This document shows, in pieces, positions 1 through 9,800 of a stretch of DNA of 36,159 bases. The stretch spans positions 1 to 36,159 of the forward strand of contig JAIBJG010000009.1 in assembly GCA_020029475.1 (NCBI GenBank), read 5' to 3'. Made by a program: the position numbers and the translations under genes. The notes below the pieces were generated by a model, which had not been told where the DNA came from, did no database searches, and was given only the letters and a program-made list of their open reading frames with translations. Source of the DNA: Methanobacteriota archaeon. GTDB taxonomy: Archaea; Thermoplasmatota; Thermoplasmata; RBG-16-68-12. Each line of letters opens with the position of its first letter. Position 1 is the first letter of the stretch.

Positions 1-303
1 GCGTGGCGGCGGGCCCCCCGCATCAAGTTCGTGAAGGGCGCGGAGGACGTGAAGTCCACCGCCCAGATCATGGAGATCGCCCGGGACCTCGGGAGGCCCC
101 GCTCGGACCTGTACGAGATCGCGGTGTGGCAGGACGGGGTCCACGTCGTCGACGGGACGCAGCTGTACTACTTCCAGGCCGTCCACCAGGAGAGCGATGT
201 CGTCCCGGAGAACGTCGACGCGATCCGCGCGATGCTCGAACTCGAGAAGGACGGACGGAAGAGCATCGAGAAGACGGACCGTACCCTGGGCATCGGGGCC
301 TAA
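1..303 (+). CDS. Unknown protein, 5' end cut by window edge
   Basis: An open frame runs from base 1 to a TAA at 301-303 and gives about 100 residues with no stop. A GTG at 31 could be a start, but the frame is open to the window edge and the residues before it (WRRAPRIKF) look like normal coding sequence, so the gene most likely begins outside. The visible part is a mixed alpha/beta segment ([17 protein letters not shown], then [18 protein letters not shown]) followed by a charged helical tail. I do not recognise a family. The next gene starts 46 bases downstream on the same strand with a weak TATA-like element between. Confidence 0.6.
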   Translation, partial: AWRRAPRIKFVKGAEDVKSTAQIMEIARDLGRPRSDLYEIAVWQDGVHVVDGTQLYYFQAVHQESDVVPENVDAIRAMLELEKDGRKSIEKTDRTLGIGA

Positions 304-314
304 ACGTCCCGGGA

Positions 315-324
315 ACCATTATCC
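315..324 (+). promoter_or_regulatory. Weak TATA-like element before the ABC exporter
   Basis: The sequence ACCATTATCC is centred about 30 bases before the ATG at 350, the usual spacing for a leaderless archaeal transcript. It supports ATG 350 over the upstream in-frame start at 197, which lies inside the preceding gene. Confidence 0.35.
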
Positions 325-349
325 CCGCCCCGCGTGTTGCGCAGTCGGG

Positions 350-1294
350 ATGCTCGTCCAAGCCTCCGGTCTCACGAAGACATACCCGAAGGCGCGGGCG
401 CTTGATCACGTATCCCTCGAGATCCGCGAGGGCGAGGTGTTCGGCCTCTTCGGTCCGAACGGGGCGGGCAAGACGACGTGCCTCCGCGTCCTCTCCGGCA
501 TCACCCAGCCGGACGCGGGGGACGCCGTCGTGTGCGGCGTCCACCTCCGTGCGGCCCCGAACGACGTCCGCCGACACCTCGGGATCCTGTTCGACCTCCC
601 CACTCCCTACGAGGGAATGCGGGTGAGTGAGTACCTGACCTTTTTCGCCCGGCTGTCGGGACATCCCCCCGCGGAGGTCCGGGAACGCGTGTTGTGGGCG
701 ATGGACCTCCTCGTGATCCGCCACCTCCAGGAGAACCGGATCGGCCGGCTTTCCATGGGGGAGCGACAGCGGACGGAGCTCGCCCGCGTCCTCCTGTCCC
801 CCGCGCGGCTCCTTCTCCTGGACGAGCCGTTCTCGAACGTCGACGTCGACATGCGCATCGCCCTCCGAGGGGTCCTCCGGGCATGGGTCTCCCGCGGCGG
901 CTCGATCCTGTTCACGAGCCACAACCTGATCGAGAGCGAGGCGATCGTCGACCGGTACGCGTTCATCCACCTCGGCCGGATCGTCGCCGTGGGCACCGCG
1001 AGGGAGCTGAAGGAGACCCTCCTCGCCCCCGCCTTCCAGATCGAGGTCACGGACGTCGACCGCGCGATGGCCGCCCTAGAGAAGGTGCCCCACCAGACCC
1101 TCTCCCGGGGAGGGCCCGGACTCATCCATATCGGGCTCCTCGCCCGTTCGGACGCCGCGAAGGTCGCGCGGGCCCTCGTGGAGGCGGACGTGGACCTTCT
1201 CGAGATGAAGAGCGTCGGTACGATGGAGGACGTGTACGCGAGGCTCACCCGCGCGGGATACGGGTTCCTCGCGCCTCCCGGGGGGACCTCCTGA
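350..1294 (+). CDS. ABC transporter ATP-binding protein (ABC-2 type exporter)
   Basis: This 314-residue protein is the ATPase of a two-gene exporter and should hydrolyse ATP on the cytoplasmic face of the membrane. Walker A is GPNGAGKT at residues 35-42. The signature is RLSMGERQR, a variant of LSGGQ. Walker B is LLLLDEPFSNVD, and the H-loop histidine is in FTSHN. The last 90 or so residues form the C-terminal extension typical of drug/Nod-factor-type ABC-2 exporters. ATG 350 is chosen because the ABC domain begins right there (MLVQASGLTKTYP) and a TATA-like element lies 30 bases upstream. The stop overlaps the permease start (ATGA), so the two are translationally coupled. The substrate cannot be told. 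Confidence 0.93.
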   Translation: MLVQASGLTKTYPKARALDHVSLEIREGEVFGLFGPNGAGKTTCLRVLSGITQPDAGDAVVCGVHLRAAPNDVRRHLGILFDLPTPYEGMRVSEYLTFFARLSGHPPAEVRERVLWAMDLLVIRHLQENRIGRLSMGERQRTELARVLLSPARLLLLDEPFSNVDVDMRIALRGVLRAWVSRGGSILFTSHNLIESEAIVDRYAFIHLGRIVAVGTARELKETLLAPAFQIEVTDVDRAMAALEKVPHQTLSRGGPGLIHIGLLARSDAAKVARALVEADVDLLEMKSVGTMEDVYARLTRAGYGFLAPPGGTS

Positions 1295-2160
1295 TGGAAT
1301 GGCGGGAGCGTCTCACCCTGATCTGGACGATGGTGCGCAAGGACCTCGCGCACGCCGGAATCCCGATCCTCGCGTGTGCGGTCGTCGCGGCGACGATCGC
1401 GTTCCTCCTCGGGCCCGCCGCCCTCGCCAGCTCGCGCTTCCCCACGGCGTTCCGCTGGTTCGACTCCTCGTTGCGGCCCTTCTTCGCGATCTCCGCGGCC
1501 CTCACGGGGTTCACCTTCGCGATCACGTTCTACGAGGTCCACGGCGGGGAGATCCGCAGCGGGACGATCCGATCAATCATCCTCTACCCGGTCGACGCGA
1601 ACGACATCGCGTTTGCGAAACTCGGCTCTGCCCTCGTGATCACGTTCATCCTCACGACGATCCTGTTCTTCGGCGCGCTCGCCCCCTTCTTCGCCCTCGG
1701 CATCTGGCCCGTCCTCGACTTCCTCGCGATCCATCTGATGGCCCTCGGGGCGGGGTTCGTCTCCCTCTCCACGGGCGTCTTCCTCGCGCATGTCCTCGCA
1801 CACTACGCGAAGCGGATCGTGATCTCGCCCGCGGGCCTGGGGACGCTGTTCATCATCGGCTCCATGCTCCTGACGGAGTTGATCGCGAACGGCATCGCGT
1901 TCCAGATCACCCTACTCCTCGCCCGCTCGCGGGACCAGTTCCCCACGCCCGAGGAGACGCGCGCCGCGCTGGCGTTCGCACAGACCGTGAGCGTCCTGTC
2001 CCCGTACCACTGGGGCGCAAGAATCCTCTCGCAGGGGTTCGGAATCTTCCCTGCCGGGGGAGAACCCCTTATCGCGATCTCCGTTGCACTGACCCTTCTT
2101 GCAATCGTCGGCGGATTCATCCTGGGAAAGAAGCTCTACTTGGACATCTTCACGCGATGA
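1294..2160 (+). CDS. ABC-2 type permease
   Basis: This 288-residue membrane protein is the partner of the preceding ATPase. Six hydrophobic segments can be read: around ILACAVVAATIAFLLGPAAL, FFAISAALTGFTFAITF, ALVITFILTTILFFGALAPF, AIHLMALGAGFVSLSTGVFL, AGLGTLFIIGSMLLTELIA and a C-terminal ISVALTLLAIVGGFILG. The loop after segment two (GEIRSGTIRSIILYPVDANDI) resembles the amphipathic region of ABC-2/NatB-type permeases, where sodium or drug exporters have a similar 'G..R.ll..Pv' motif. The ATG overlaps the ATPase stop by one base. The end is convergent with trmJ, one base apart. The substrate is unknown; family assignment is firm, specific role is not. Confidence 0.88.
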   Translation: MEWRERLTLIWTMVRKDLAHAGIPILACAVVAATIAFLLGPAALASSRFPTAFRWFDSSLRPFFAISAALTGFTFAITFYEVHGGEIRSGTIRSIILYPVDANDIAFAKLGSALVITFILTTILFFGALAPFFALGIWPVLDFLAIHLMALGAGFVSLSTGVFLAHVLAHYAKRIVISPAGLGTLFIIGSMLLTELIANGIAFQITLLLARSRDQFPTPEETRAALAFAQTVSVLSPYHWGARILSQGFGIFPAGGEPLIAISVALTLLAIVGGFILGKKLYLDIFTR

Positions 2161-2161
2161 C

Positions 2162-2881
2162 CTACCGTTCGCGGGGGCGCTCGAGCCGCCGAATCCGTTT
2201 CGTCGCTCGCTGCACGACACCCATGAGGGCGTGGAACTCCCACTTCGACGGGACCGCCCGGCCGACGAGCCGGCGGAACATCACCTTCGTCCGGGTCCGC
2301 TTGTGGGGCGGGTAGTCCGTCGCATCCAAGAGGTCCGCGAACGCCCGGTGTAGGACTTCGTTCTCCGCCCGGGAGGCCTTCCGGAGCCGCCCTGCGGGCC
2401 GCCGCGCGCTGAACAGCTCGTACAGGATCACGACGGCGGCGTGGGACAGGTTCAGGATCCCGTACTGCGGGCTCGCGGGGATCGACACGAGGAGATCGCA
2501 CCGCGCGAGCTCCCCGTCGAGGAGACCGAAATCCTCGCGCCCGAACACGACCGCGAGGGTGCCGTCCATCGCCGCGACCTTCCCCGCGAAGTCCTTCGGA
2601 GAGAGCGCGATCCGGAGAAACTTCTTCTCGCTCTTCGTCGAGATCCCGGTCGTCCCCGCCACGAGGTCCATCCCCTCGAGGGCGGCGTCCAGCGTCGGCA
2701 CGGACTGTGCGCCGTCGAGGATGTCCGTCGCGTGCATCGCGCGCTTCCGCGCCTCGTCGCCGATCGGGCACGGGTCCACGAGGACGAGCCGGCGGGCGCC
2801 GAAGTTCTTCATCGCCCGGGCGACGGCGCCGACGTTCCCCTCGTTCTTCGGACCTACGAGGACGACGGCGACGTCCGGCAT
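2162..2881 (-). CDS. trmJ: tRNA (cytidine/uridine-2'-O-)-methyltransferase TrmJ-like (SPOUT/SpoU)
   Basis: This 239-residue protein belongs to the SpoU branch of the SPOUT methyltransferases. Archaeal TrmJ uses S-adenosylmethionine to 2'-O-methylate position 32 of tRNA. Visible SpoU motifs are motif 1, GPKNEGNVGAVARAMKNFG near the N-terminus with the conserved NxGAxxRxMKNFG; motif 2, VVFGREDFGL with the GRE core; and motif 3, LVSIPASPQYGILNLSHA, which forms part of the trefoil knot that binds SAM. The C-terminal helices (about residues 165-239) fit the TrmJ extension. ATG 2881 is chosen because MPDVAVVLVGP begins the fold; the frame open upstream is antisense to truA. Its promoter is the TATA box shared with truA. 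I am sure of the family and fairly sure of the subfamily. Confidence 0.88.
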   Translation of the reverse strand: MPDVAVVLVGPKNEGNVGAVARAMKNFGARRLVLVDPCPIGDEARKRAMHATDILDGAQSVPTLDAALEGMDLVAGTTGISTKSEKKFLRIALSPKDFAGKVAAMDGTLAVVFGREDFGLLDGELARCDLLVSIPASPQYGILNLSHAAVVILYELFSARRPAGRLRKASRAENEVLHRAFADLLDATDYPPHKRTRTKVMFRRLVGRAVPSKWEFHALMGVVQRATKRIRRLERPRER

Positions 2882-2907
2882 GCGAGCGCGGCTCAGCGCG
2901 GGGCTTC

Positions 2908-2914
2908 TATATAA
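2908..2914. promoter_or_regulatory. Shared TATA box between trmJ and truA
   Basis: TATATAA lies almost exactly midway in the 51-base gap between two divergent starts (2881 minus, 2933 plus). It is near-symmetric, reading TTATATA on the other strand, and no second AT-rich box exists in the gap. Start distances of 22 and 30 bases fit leaderless transcription both ways. Confidence 0.6.
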
Positions 2915-2932
2915 TACGTAGAATACACGACC

Positions 2933-3724
2933 GTGCCCCGCATCGCGATGAAGATCGCGTACCGGGGATCCGACTTCCACGGGCAGGCCCGCCAGCCGGG
3001 GCTGCGGACCGTGGAGGGGGAGGTCCTCCACGCCCTCGTCCGGGCCCGGGCGATTCGGGATCCGAGGTCGAGCCGGTTCCAGAGCGCGAGCCGCACGGAC
3101 CGGGGGGTGAGCGCACTCGGGAACGTGGTCGCATTCGACACGAGGCTCGGACCGGAACCCGCGGTACGTGCGTTCAACGCGAAGACCCATGGGGTGTGGG
3201 CCTGGGCGGCCGGCGCGGTCCCCGAAGACTTCAGCGCGAGAAAGGCGAGGGAGCGGTGGTACCGCTACCTCCTCCCCTCAACGCACGACCTCGACAAGAT
3301 CGGGGGCGTCCTGCGTCGATTCGAGGGGGAGCACGATTTCCGGAACTTCACCCGGGACCGCTCCCGCACCGTGGCAAGGATCGACCTCGCGCGAGCGACC
3401 CCGGGGGTGGGAGGCATCTCGCTCGACTTTAAGGCCCCCAGTTTCCGGTGGAACCTGGTCCGGCGCCTCGTCTCCGCATCGCTTCGCTTCGAGGCGGGGA
3501 AGGCGTCTATGGAAGAGATTGAATCCGCTCTCGATGGCTCCCGCTCTCTCGACCTTGGCCTCGCGCCTCCCGAGCCGCTCATCCTGATGGAGGTCGTGTA
3601 CGAGTTCACGATTCCGGGGGTCCGCGACCCCACGACGCAAGATCGGGTCCGCCGTCTTCTGCGCGAGCGGGAGCGGGACGGGGAGATTTTCGAGGAAATC
3701 GCCCGGAAATTCGAAGTTTTCTGA
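2933..3724 (+). CDS. truA: tRNA pseudouridine synthase A
   Basis: This 263-residue enzyme isomerises uridines 38-40 in the tRNA anticodon arm to pseudouridine. The N-terminal strand MKIAYRGSDFHGQARQPG is the TruA opening (usual form YDGt.f.G.Q.Q). The catalytic aspartate is D56 in SASRTDRGVSALG, the family's core motif. The motif RRFEGEHDFRNFT matches the usual L.G.HdF..F. The later FRWNLVRRLVSA fits the 'F...Mvr.i.g' segment, with Trp-Asn in place of the common Leu-Tyr-His. The start is GTG at 2933, placed 22 bases after the TATA centre; MPRIAMKI gives the expected N-terminus. The C-terminal 30 residues are charged and helical. Pairing with trmJ makes this a divergent tRNA-modification locus. 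Confidence 0.92.
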   Translation: MPRIAMKIAYRGSDFHGQARQPGLRTVEGEVLHALVRARAIRDPRSSRFQSASRTDRGVSALGNVVAFDTRLGPEPAVRAFNAKTHGVWAWAAGAVPEDFSARKARERWYRYLLPSTHDLDKIGGVLRRFEGEHDFRNFTRDRSRTVARIDLARATPGVGGISLDFKAPSFRWNLVRRLVSASLRFEAGKASMEEIESALDGSRSLDLGLAPPEPLILMEVVYEFTIPGVRDPTTQDRVRRLLRERERDGEIFEEIARKFEVF

Positions 3725-3745
3725 AGGGATTTCTCCTCTGGGCAA

Positions 3746-3755
3746 CCTATAAATA
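3746..3755 (+). promoter_or_regulatory. TATA box of the protease/receptor operon
   Basis: CCTATAAATAG is a strong archaeal TATA box. Transcription should start near 3775, which rules out the in-frame GTG at 3758 as the protease start. Confidence 0.7.
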
Positions 3756-3801
3756 GCGTGCGAAACATTGCGGCGCGCTTTTCCCAGCAAGTCGCGAAAA
3801 G

Positions 3802-3806
3802 GGAGG
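3802..3806 (+). promoter_or_regulatory. Shine-Dalgarno site fixing the protease start
   Basis: GGAGG lies 8 bases before ATG 3815. Together with the TATA box position this selects ATG 3815 and puts the hydrophobic signal peptide at the protein's true N-terminus. This gene has a leader of about 40 bases, unlike many leaderless neighbours. Confidence 0.65.
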
Positions 3807-3814
3807 AGAAAAGG

Positions 3815-6800
3815 ATGTCGAACGCCTTAATGCGCAGACTCGCAAGTCTGCTCGTTCTGTCGGCGCTCGTCTTCTCGGGCTTCGTCGTCGCAACGAGCGC
3901 AGCCCGCGCAGATGCCCCGGCCGTGCCGGACCCGAGCGCCGCGGACAGCAGCACTTCAGTGACTCATTCGAGGGACTCTCTCACACCCACGACCGCAGCC
4001 GGAGATTCAAGACTCCGGCTCGCGCTCGACAAGATGGACCCGTCCCTCCAGCCAGTTGCACAGAGCCGACAGAAGGGCTACTCCGACGTGATGATCTACA
4101 CGACGAACATGCCCCAGCTAGGACAGGCTCTCCAGGCCGCCGGTGCGCGCATCGCCTATACCGTGGACGATCAGACCCGCGTTCAGCGGTTCGTCGCCCG
4201 CCCGTGGGGCGCCGCCGGCCAGATGGTGAGCATCTACGTCCAGGTCCCGAACCCCGCCCTCTTGGGCATCGCGGGACTCGACGGCGTCGCGTACCTCCAG
4301 CAGCGGGACGTGTACGCCCCGGCGATCATCCGGGACGAGGTCACCTCGGAGGAGCACGCGCAGTTCGAGTCCGTCCGGTCGCAGATCAGGGATGGGAATT
4401 TCAAGCTCCCGCCCGAGATCACGAGCGACAAGAGCAAGGGCTCCGTCTCTCCGACGAGCTGGGCGATCGCCCGCGAGCACAAGGCGCTCGACGTTTGGCG
4501 GGACCTTGGCTACGACGGCAGCGGCGTGAACGTCGCCGTCATCGACACGGGCGAGGACTTCGGCCACCCGAGCCTCCAGGGGCAGTGGGCGATCGACACG
4601 AACCCGGGCTCGGAGTACTTCGGCTGGCCTGTGATGTTCCACCCCGCCTCCATGGAGGGGCTGTTCGGTCAGGGGTTCTGGACGGTCGGAAGCGACATCG
4701 ACCGGCTGCCCCTTCCGTACTGGCTCAGCGTGAACGACGGAGACGTCTGGTACTCGAACACGGACTACCGCGCGAACGACTCGAACCTCGATGGGTTCCT
4801 CGTCTACAATAACGCTCTCACGCCGGACCCCGTCACGGGGCTGCGCCAGTACACACCGCAGCGAAACCCGCAGCAGTACGGGAATTGGGGAGCCAACTTC
4901 AACACGCGGATCAACCGGAACTACTGGATCGGCGCCCCGGGAGACCCGGACCAGATCATCAGCGCCTCGGGCCTGTATCGTCTCGGCGTGAACCGAGACG
5001 ACAGCCTGACGGGTCTGTGGGGCGAGAAGGTCGGGATCCTCCTCGTGGACAGCGTCGTGCCCGAGATGTACGACACGGTGTACGTCGATCTGAACTTCAA
5101 TTTCGACTTCACGGACGACACGCCCGTCACGCGGGCGAACCCCCTCGCCGTCGCGGACCTCACGGGGGACGGCGTCTCGGATGTCTCCGGCGGGCTCCTG
5201 TACTTCATCGCAAGCTCGTCGAGGGTCACTGGAGAGGTCGTGATCGCGTCGATTACCGGAACGCAGACCGGCGCGGCCCTCGCGAACCGGGGCGTGGCGG
5301 TGGACGTCACGGGCCTCCGGATGTTCGAGCCGATCGCTTTGACGCTGGAGAGCGGCCCGACCTCCCTGTACCTGCCGGGCATGACGGAGGACATCATCGA
5401 GGAGTTCTCCATGGGGGCGGGCGACGAGACGAACACGGTTTGGAGTCTCGGCAGCGCCCAGACCGTCTTCGGCCCGGTGACGGTCGACCTCGGGGACCTC
5501 CTGGGTCTCTCGGGCTTCGACGGGCGGGCCGTGGACAGCGCGAGGCTGCTCCGGGGTCCGAACACGGACTTCTCGATCGGGCTGATCTACGATATCTCGA
5601 ACAGCACGACGACGCTCGCCGCGGGCACGGACTACAGCATCAATCTCGCGACCGGTGAGATCACGTGGCTCCACAACTTCCCCGCCGGGGACTTCGTGGA
5701 CATCATCTACCAGCTCGATTCGTACACCCTGAACGCCGGGGCGGGCACGGTGACCTTCAACGCCCCGTTGCCGACGGGCTGGAGGCTCCTCGCGACGTAC
5801 GACGACGGAGTTCCGATCCCGTACAGCGACATCTACGCGGCGAACCACGGGCTCGACCTGTTCGTCCCCGCGAACGGGGACCTCGTCGCGTTCCACGGCG
5901 ACTTCGACTTCGGCCAGAGCCACGGGTCGTTCGTCTCGTCGACGATCGCGGCGCGGCCGTTCGGGAACCTCGCGAGCCCGTTCTTCGAGGTGTTCGGGAC
6001 GGCCCCGGGCGCCAAGATCATGGGGATCGCGGCGTGCTGCAACGTCGCGGGACCGATCGGTCTGTTCGGCTCGATCGAGGACCAGAGGGACTTCGCTGCG
6101 GTCGGGTATGATGGGATCACGAACGGCTTCGACGACGCCTCGATCATCAGCAACTCCTTCGGGAGCACCCAGACCGTGAACACAGGATTCAGCTTCGAGG
6201 ACCGCTGGCTGTACGACTTCGCGCAGCGGAATCCCACGGTGACGACCCTGATCGCGTTCGGCAACAACGGCGCCGGCTATGCGACGGGCGCCCCCGGTGG
6301 GACGTCCCCCGGTGTCATCACGATCGGCGCGGGGACCTCGGGAGACTACCGGGTCCTGTTCGGCTTTGACGGCGGCGAGGGGAACTACGAGTTCCCGCTC
6401 TGCCCGGGACCGCCTCCGATCGACCCGGCGACGTGTGTCGGAATCGGAGCGGCCTCCGGCGATGGGCCGGGGCCGTACGGCGACCACGCGTACTTCTCGA
6501 GCCGCGGGCCGACCCTCCTCGGGCAACCGAAGCCGGACGTCGTGAGCATCGGGTCCTTCGCCGTCGAAGCCGCGCCCCTGAACCTGTACTGCACGAACCC
6601 CGGTACGGGGTTAGATGACCCCGCCTGGTGCGACGGTAACTTCGCCTTCGACATTTTCAGCGGCACTTCCCAGGCCACCCCGGTGACATCGGGGATCGCC
6701 GCCCTCGGCATCGCGGCGTACCGCGACACCCACGGCGGTGCGTTCCCCACGAACACGCAAGTGCGGGCGGCCCTCAAGGCGGGCGCGGACGACATGCACC

Positions 6801-9800
6801 GCGACATCCTCCAGCAGGGTGCGGGATGGACGAACGCGCTCCGTTCGACGAGGATCATGGCCGAGCTCGACGGGATTACCTCGAGCCCTTCGTCATGGAT
6901 TCCCGGCAGCTACCAGGGGATCAAGCGGCCCGCGTTCGTGAACCTCCTCGCGGCCGGCGCGAACGACGCCACCACGATCACGGTGACGAACCACCACCCG
7001 ACCCTGGCGAAGAACGTGCAGGTCTCGGACGCGGTGATGCAGCGGATGCCGAACGGCGCGTTCAGCTGGGCCGTCAGCGTTGGCACCGGGACGGGCCGGA
7101 ACTACATCCTGAAGGCGGACGGAATCTACGCCGGCGACGGAGCGACCCTCCTGATGGCGGAGCCGTGGACGGCGCAGTGGAACACCGCGGACTTCACGAA
7201 GATCACGTGGACGTACGACTCCGCGGCGTACACGGCGCCCACGAGCCTGCGACTCGACGTGTTCGACTGGTACGACAACCAGCACCCCACGTTCGAGCTC
7301 GTCGCGGAATCCACGCTCACGACGTACACGAACCAAACGATCATGATCGGCGTGAACGGGGAGACGAAGGCGAAGGTGTTCAATCCCGGAACGACGGGCT
7401 TCGCATGCAGCCAGGCCGGAGTCGACCTTCGATCGGCGACCGGGTTCGCCGTCCTCGGAGGCGCGTCGGTGACGAACACCGGTCCGACGATTGTCACCGG
7501 CGATCTCGGCGTGAGTCCGGGCACCTCGATCACGGGATTCCCGCCGGGAACCGTGATCGGGACGATCCACAACAACAATCCGATTGCCGCCCAGGCGATT
7601 GCCGACCTGACGACCGCGTACAACGACGCCGCTGGACGGACTCTGTGTCCGATCACCGTGGCCGGAAACATCGGAGGGCAAACGCTCGCCCCCGGCCTCT
7701 ACAAGTCGACGTCGAGTCTTGCGGTGTCCTCGGGGGATCTCACCCTGGACGCCCAGGGCGACCCGAACGCGGTGTGGATCTTCCAAGTCGCGTCCACCCT
7801 TGACACGACACCCGGCCGCCAGGTGATTCTGGCGGGCGGCGCGCAGGCCTCCAACGTCTACTGGCAGGTCGGCACTTCGGCGACGATCGGAACGACCTCC
7901 GCCTTCGTAGGGACAATTATGGCGGATCAGTCCGTCACGCTGAACACCGGCGCGACGCTGGAAGGCAGGGCGTTGGCTCGGATTGCCGCAGCGTCGCTGG
8001 ACTCGAACATCATCAACCAGCCTGGCCCCGGGACGGGGGGGACTGGGACCCCGCACAACTTCTACCGGGACTCCGTCGGCTTGATGACGGACATCTCGCC
8101 GGGGCCCTGCCCCCTCATTCCGGACCCGACCCTGTACTGGATCAACGTGGCGACGGGCGAAATCATCCTGTGCGCCCCGCTGCTCGATGGAGAGCGACTC
8201 TACGGTGACTACACCGTCTACGTCCTCATCAGGGCCGGGGACAGCGTCTTCCTGTCCCACACGGGCATCGTCCCGGGGAGCGAGACCGTCTTCCTGAACG
8301 GCAATGTCTGGGCGCCGTCGAACTACGTGATCAACTACGCCACGGGCGAGTTCACGTTCCTCACGGGCCTCGCCCTGGGCGACGTCGTGGAGATCTCGTA
8401 CCTCTGGGACCACCCGCAGATCTACGACGGGTTCGACGAACGCAACCGGATGACGGTGGCGGTGTTCGGCGGCAACGCGAACAGCGTGCACGAGTCGTTC
8501 GGGAGGTTGCCGACGAAGATGCACGACGGCCTCGTCCTGAACATCCGATCCGGGGCCGCCGCGGCGATCCCCGCGACGTTGATCGTCGAGTTCTACCAGA
8601 AGGCGGACTGGACGTGGCTCACGGAATCCGCGGGTTCGTTGAACATCCCGGCGGCGGGCGGGACGTCCCCCGTGACGGTCACGGCGACCGTCCCGGCGGG
8701 GGCGCAGCCCGGACTGTACGAGGGCGCCGTCTACCTGACGGACGCCGGGACGACGACCACGATCCCGGTCGTGATCAACGTGCCCGTCACGGGATTCCCC
8801 GTGAACCTGGGCGGGAACGTGCCGTCGACGTCCCTGTACGACAACAACGGCGTAATCCAGGGCGCCCGCAGCGGCTGGCGCCAGATCGGGGACAGCCGGT
8901 ACGTCTGGGCGGACCTCAGCCTCGCGTCCGTTCCGGGCCGCCGCATGATCTACAACGCGATCCTCCAGGGCAGGCTCTCGGACCCGGACATGCTCGTGTT
9001 CAGCTGCATCCCGGACCCTGACGGATACACCGCGGACGCGACGTACGGACCGTGCAGGATGTCCCAGCTCGCGGCGACGAAGGAGAATGTCGGCGTGACG
9101 GACACCCTGTTCCCGAACAAGGAGTTCATGCACTCGGACGTTGTCAGCGGGCTGATCGCCTTCCAGCTGAAGGCGTTCGGCTCCCGCGGCACGTATGCGA
9201 ACGGGGCAGAGCCCCTCGTCGCGAACATCGGGATCATGCAGGCGACGATGAGCGGACCCGGCAACCCGCTGGGCCCGACCGAGGTTTCGACCGCGACGAA
9301 CCGCCTGACGGGGAGCGTCCCGCTCGTCGTGTGGGCGAACGTCCCATTGTACAACGGCCTCGGGGCCGCGGTCACGGAACAGGTGAGCGTGGTCTGCGCG
9401 GCGAACTTGCCGGTGACGCCGTACCCATATCCAGGAGGCGACTTCGAGACGTACTTGTTCAACGCGCCGAACAAGGCGCGCTGTGATGTCACGGCGAACA
9501 CGATCAGCGTGACATGGGTCGCGCAGTTCTTCAACGGGGCGGACATCGACTACGGCATCTTCCAGGACCTGAACTGCGACGGAGTCTACACGGTCGCGAA
9601 CAGTTTTGCGGGGACCTCGATGGCTACGGGCGCGAACCCGGAGACCTTCTCCGCGGGCTTCCCGCCCCCGGGCTGCTACTGGGTCCACGCGGCAGGGTTC
9701 GACGCGACCGGGAGCACGACGACGACGATCACGATGAACGTGAACCGGATCGGCGTCTCTCCCTTCGCCTTGGTGAACCCGCCGACGACGGACGTCGCGC

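Noticed and set aside
3758-3814. In-frame GTG upstream of the protease start (19 extra residues)
   Set aside because: It lies three bases after the TATA box and so before the expected transcript start. It would also hide the signal peptide behind a charged segment. ATG 3815 has a Shine-Dalgarno.
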